Assembly (NCBI GenBank): GCA_964388105.1
Contig: CAYLYQ010000051.1
Location: 1 to 15,291 of the forward strand
DNA from: ZC4RG35 sp964388105
GTDB taxonomy: Bacteria > Actinomycetota > Acidimicrobiia > Spongiisociales > ZC4RG35
Reading direction: 5' to 3'
Length of the DNA: 15,291 nt
Positions 14,479-15,291 of this stretch are shown piece after piece. Position 1 is the stretch's first letter; the number at the start of each line of letters is the position of its first letter. A model generated the notes under the pieces. It saw only the letters and a program-made list of their open reading frames with translations, did not search any database and was not told where the DNA came from. Made by a program: the position numbers and the translations under genes.

Positions 14479-14488
14479 CGGGTCAGGC
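14473..14488. repeat. Inverted repeat spanning both converging stop codons
   Basis: GCCTGACGGGTCAGGC: 7-base arms around a 2-base centre. It includes the TGA of the toroid gene (14476-14478) and the TGA of the membrane protein gene on the other strand (14485-14483). It may contribute to transcript end formation in both directions, but there is no T-run. Part of the symmetry follows from two facing TGA codons. Confidence 0.35.
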
Positions 14489-15291
14489 GAACGAGAAGAG
14501 CGGCGGAATCACCACCACCACGAGGGCGGCCCAGAGGGCGAATACCGGCAGATAGGTGGTCTGCCACCGTTCCAGCCGATGAAAGCCGTCGCGGCGGGAC
14601 ACGAAGCGCATCAGATGCCACGCCGTGCCCGCCAGCCCAACGAGCAGCACCACGTTGAGCCCGACGACGGCCGTCCGATTCGGTGTGAATCCCAAGTCGC
14701 CGATCCTCGTGATCATCACCCCGAGGACAACGGCATCCAACGCCAGGGCGCCGGTGACCGTGGCCAGTTGGAGACGATCCGCCCATGCCGGCGGCGCCAT
14801 GGGGTCGCGGGCCGACACTCCATAGAGCACCAGGCCGAACACGATGACCAGGAGGGCGTTGAAGATGCCGATGAGCTCCCGCTCGAAGGCCACTCCGAAT
14901 CCACTCGCCACGTAGGCGACGACGGCCACGACCAACAGAATGGCGAAGAGGGGAGTGAAGACCATCGTGAGGACGGGGGCCATGTTCTCCACCACTCGCT
15001 GCTTGTGCTCCACGAGCCATCCTGCGATCACCACGGCGCCGGCCGCTCCGGTGGGGATGACCCACTCCGCAATCAGCTCCTCATCGATCCCGGTCGGTCC
15101 GAGTAGGAGGCCGGTCAGGGCGAACAGCACCCCTCCGCCGAGGGCGATCAGGGCGAAATAGATGATCCATTCGCCCGTGAAGCGGACGAAGTCCATCCTC
15201 CGTTGGTGTGAGCCGATCGCCCCGCCCGAATAGGGGTAGGCAACGACGAACCACAGGGCGACAGGAAGATGGAGCGCGACCAGGAGGTCCG
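14483..15291 (-). CDS. Polytopic membrane protein, DUF4153-like (N-terminus cut by right edge)
   Basis: The frame is open from the stop at 14483 to the right edge, so the gene continues beyond the window. An ATG at 15196 (giving MDFVRFTGEW) is probably internal, because the 31 residues encoded upstream (for example LHLPVALWFVVAYPYSGGAI) are also hydrophobic and without a stop. About eight membrane segments are visible, including WIIYFALIALGGGVLFALTG, VIPTGAAGAVVIAGWLVEH, MVFTPLFAILLVVAVVAYVA and the C-terminal FALWAALVVVVIPPLFSFA. Motifs SARDPMAPP and RWQTTYLPVFALW recall DUF4153-type membrane proteins from memory. No catalytic residues can be pointed out. The function is unknown. It converges on the toroid gene with a gap of 4 bases. 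Confidence 0.7.
   Translation of the reverse strand, partial: DLLVALHLPVALWFVVAYPYSGGAIGSHQRRMDFVRFTGEWIIYFALIALGGGVLFALTGLLLGPTGIDEELIAEWVIPTGAAGAVVIAGWLVEHKQRVVENMAPVLTMVFTPLFAILLVVAVVAYVASGFGVAFERELIGIFNALLVIVFGLVLYGVSARDPMAPPAWADRLQLATVTGALALDAVVLGVMITRIGDLGFTPNRTAVVGLNVVLLVGLAGTAWHLMRFVSRRDGFHRLERWQTTYLPVFALWAALVVVVIPPLFSFA

Noticed and set aside
1..15291. tRNA, rRNA, CRISPR array, insertion sequence or prophage
   Set aside because: No tRNA-like cloverleaf, regularly spaced repeats, transposase or integrase sequence was noticed on reading either strand. This was by eye, not by a search program.

Overview
The window is high-GC, densely packed bacterial DNA. Codon use is strongly GC-biased, GTG starts and 4-base stop/start overlaps are frequent, and several genes seem to have a -10 box only 6-8 bases before the ATG with no Shine-Dalgarno (leaderless transcription). 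Together with a Tat-exported multicopper oxidase and a cupredoxin lipoprotein, this suggests an actinobacterium, perhaps of the Acidimicrobiia type. No rRNA or marker gene is present to confirm it.

Left half (1-8230, all minus strand): a catabolic gene cluster read from right to left. A GntR/FCD regulator (7433-8197) precedes a ThDP enzyme (5607-7373), a CoA-acylating aldehyde dehydrogenase resembling SauS (4197-5603) and a TIM-barrel isomerase/epimerase (3361-4200). After a short gap with its own promoter come a family III CoA-transferase (2083-3303), a phosphotriesterase-family hydrolase (1125-2096) and a zinc alcohol dehydrogenase (154-1128). After another gap, a secreted protein starts at 56 and runs off the left edge. 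Three related palindromic sites (93-108, 3306-3321, 7388-7401) lie in front of the three subunits of the cluster and are candidate operators for the GntR protein. The enzymes fit conversion of a hydroxy- or oxo-acid to an aldehyde and then an acyl-CoA. The substrate cannot be read from the sequence.

Middle (8331-11293, plus strand): a two-gene operon encoding an unusual membrane-anchored lipoprotein (cupredoxin, then beta-helix, then a hydrophobic tail with a PLDc_N-like segment) and, overlapping by 4 bases, a Tat-exported two-domain multicopper oxidase. Both probably work outside the membrane in copper redox chemistry.

Right part: an aldehyde dehydrogenase (minus, 11295-12773) converges on the oxidase with a one-base gap. 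Divergent from it are a DUF1801 protein (12852-13289) and an alpha/alpha-toroid protein (13339-14478). A polytopic membrane protein (minus, from 14483) is cut by the right edge. No RNA genes, insertion sequences, CRISPR arrays or origins were seen. There is no gene-free stretch longer than 300 bases.
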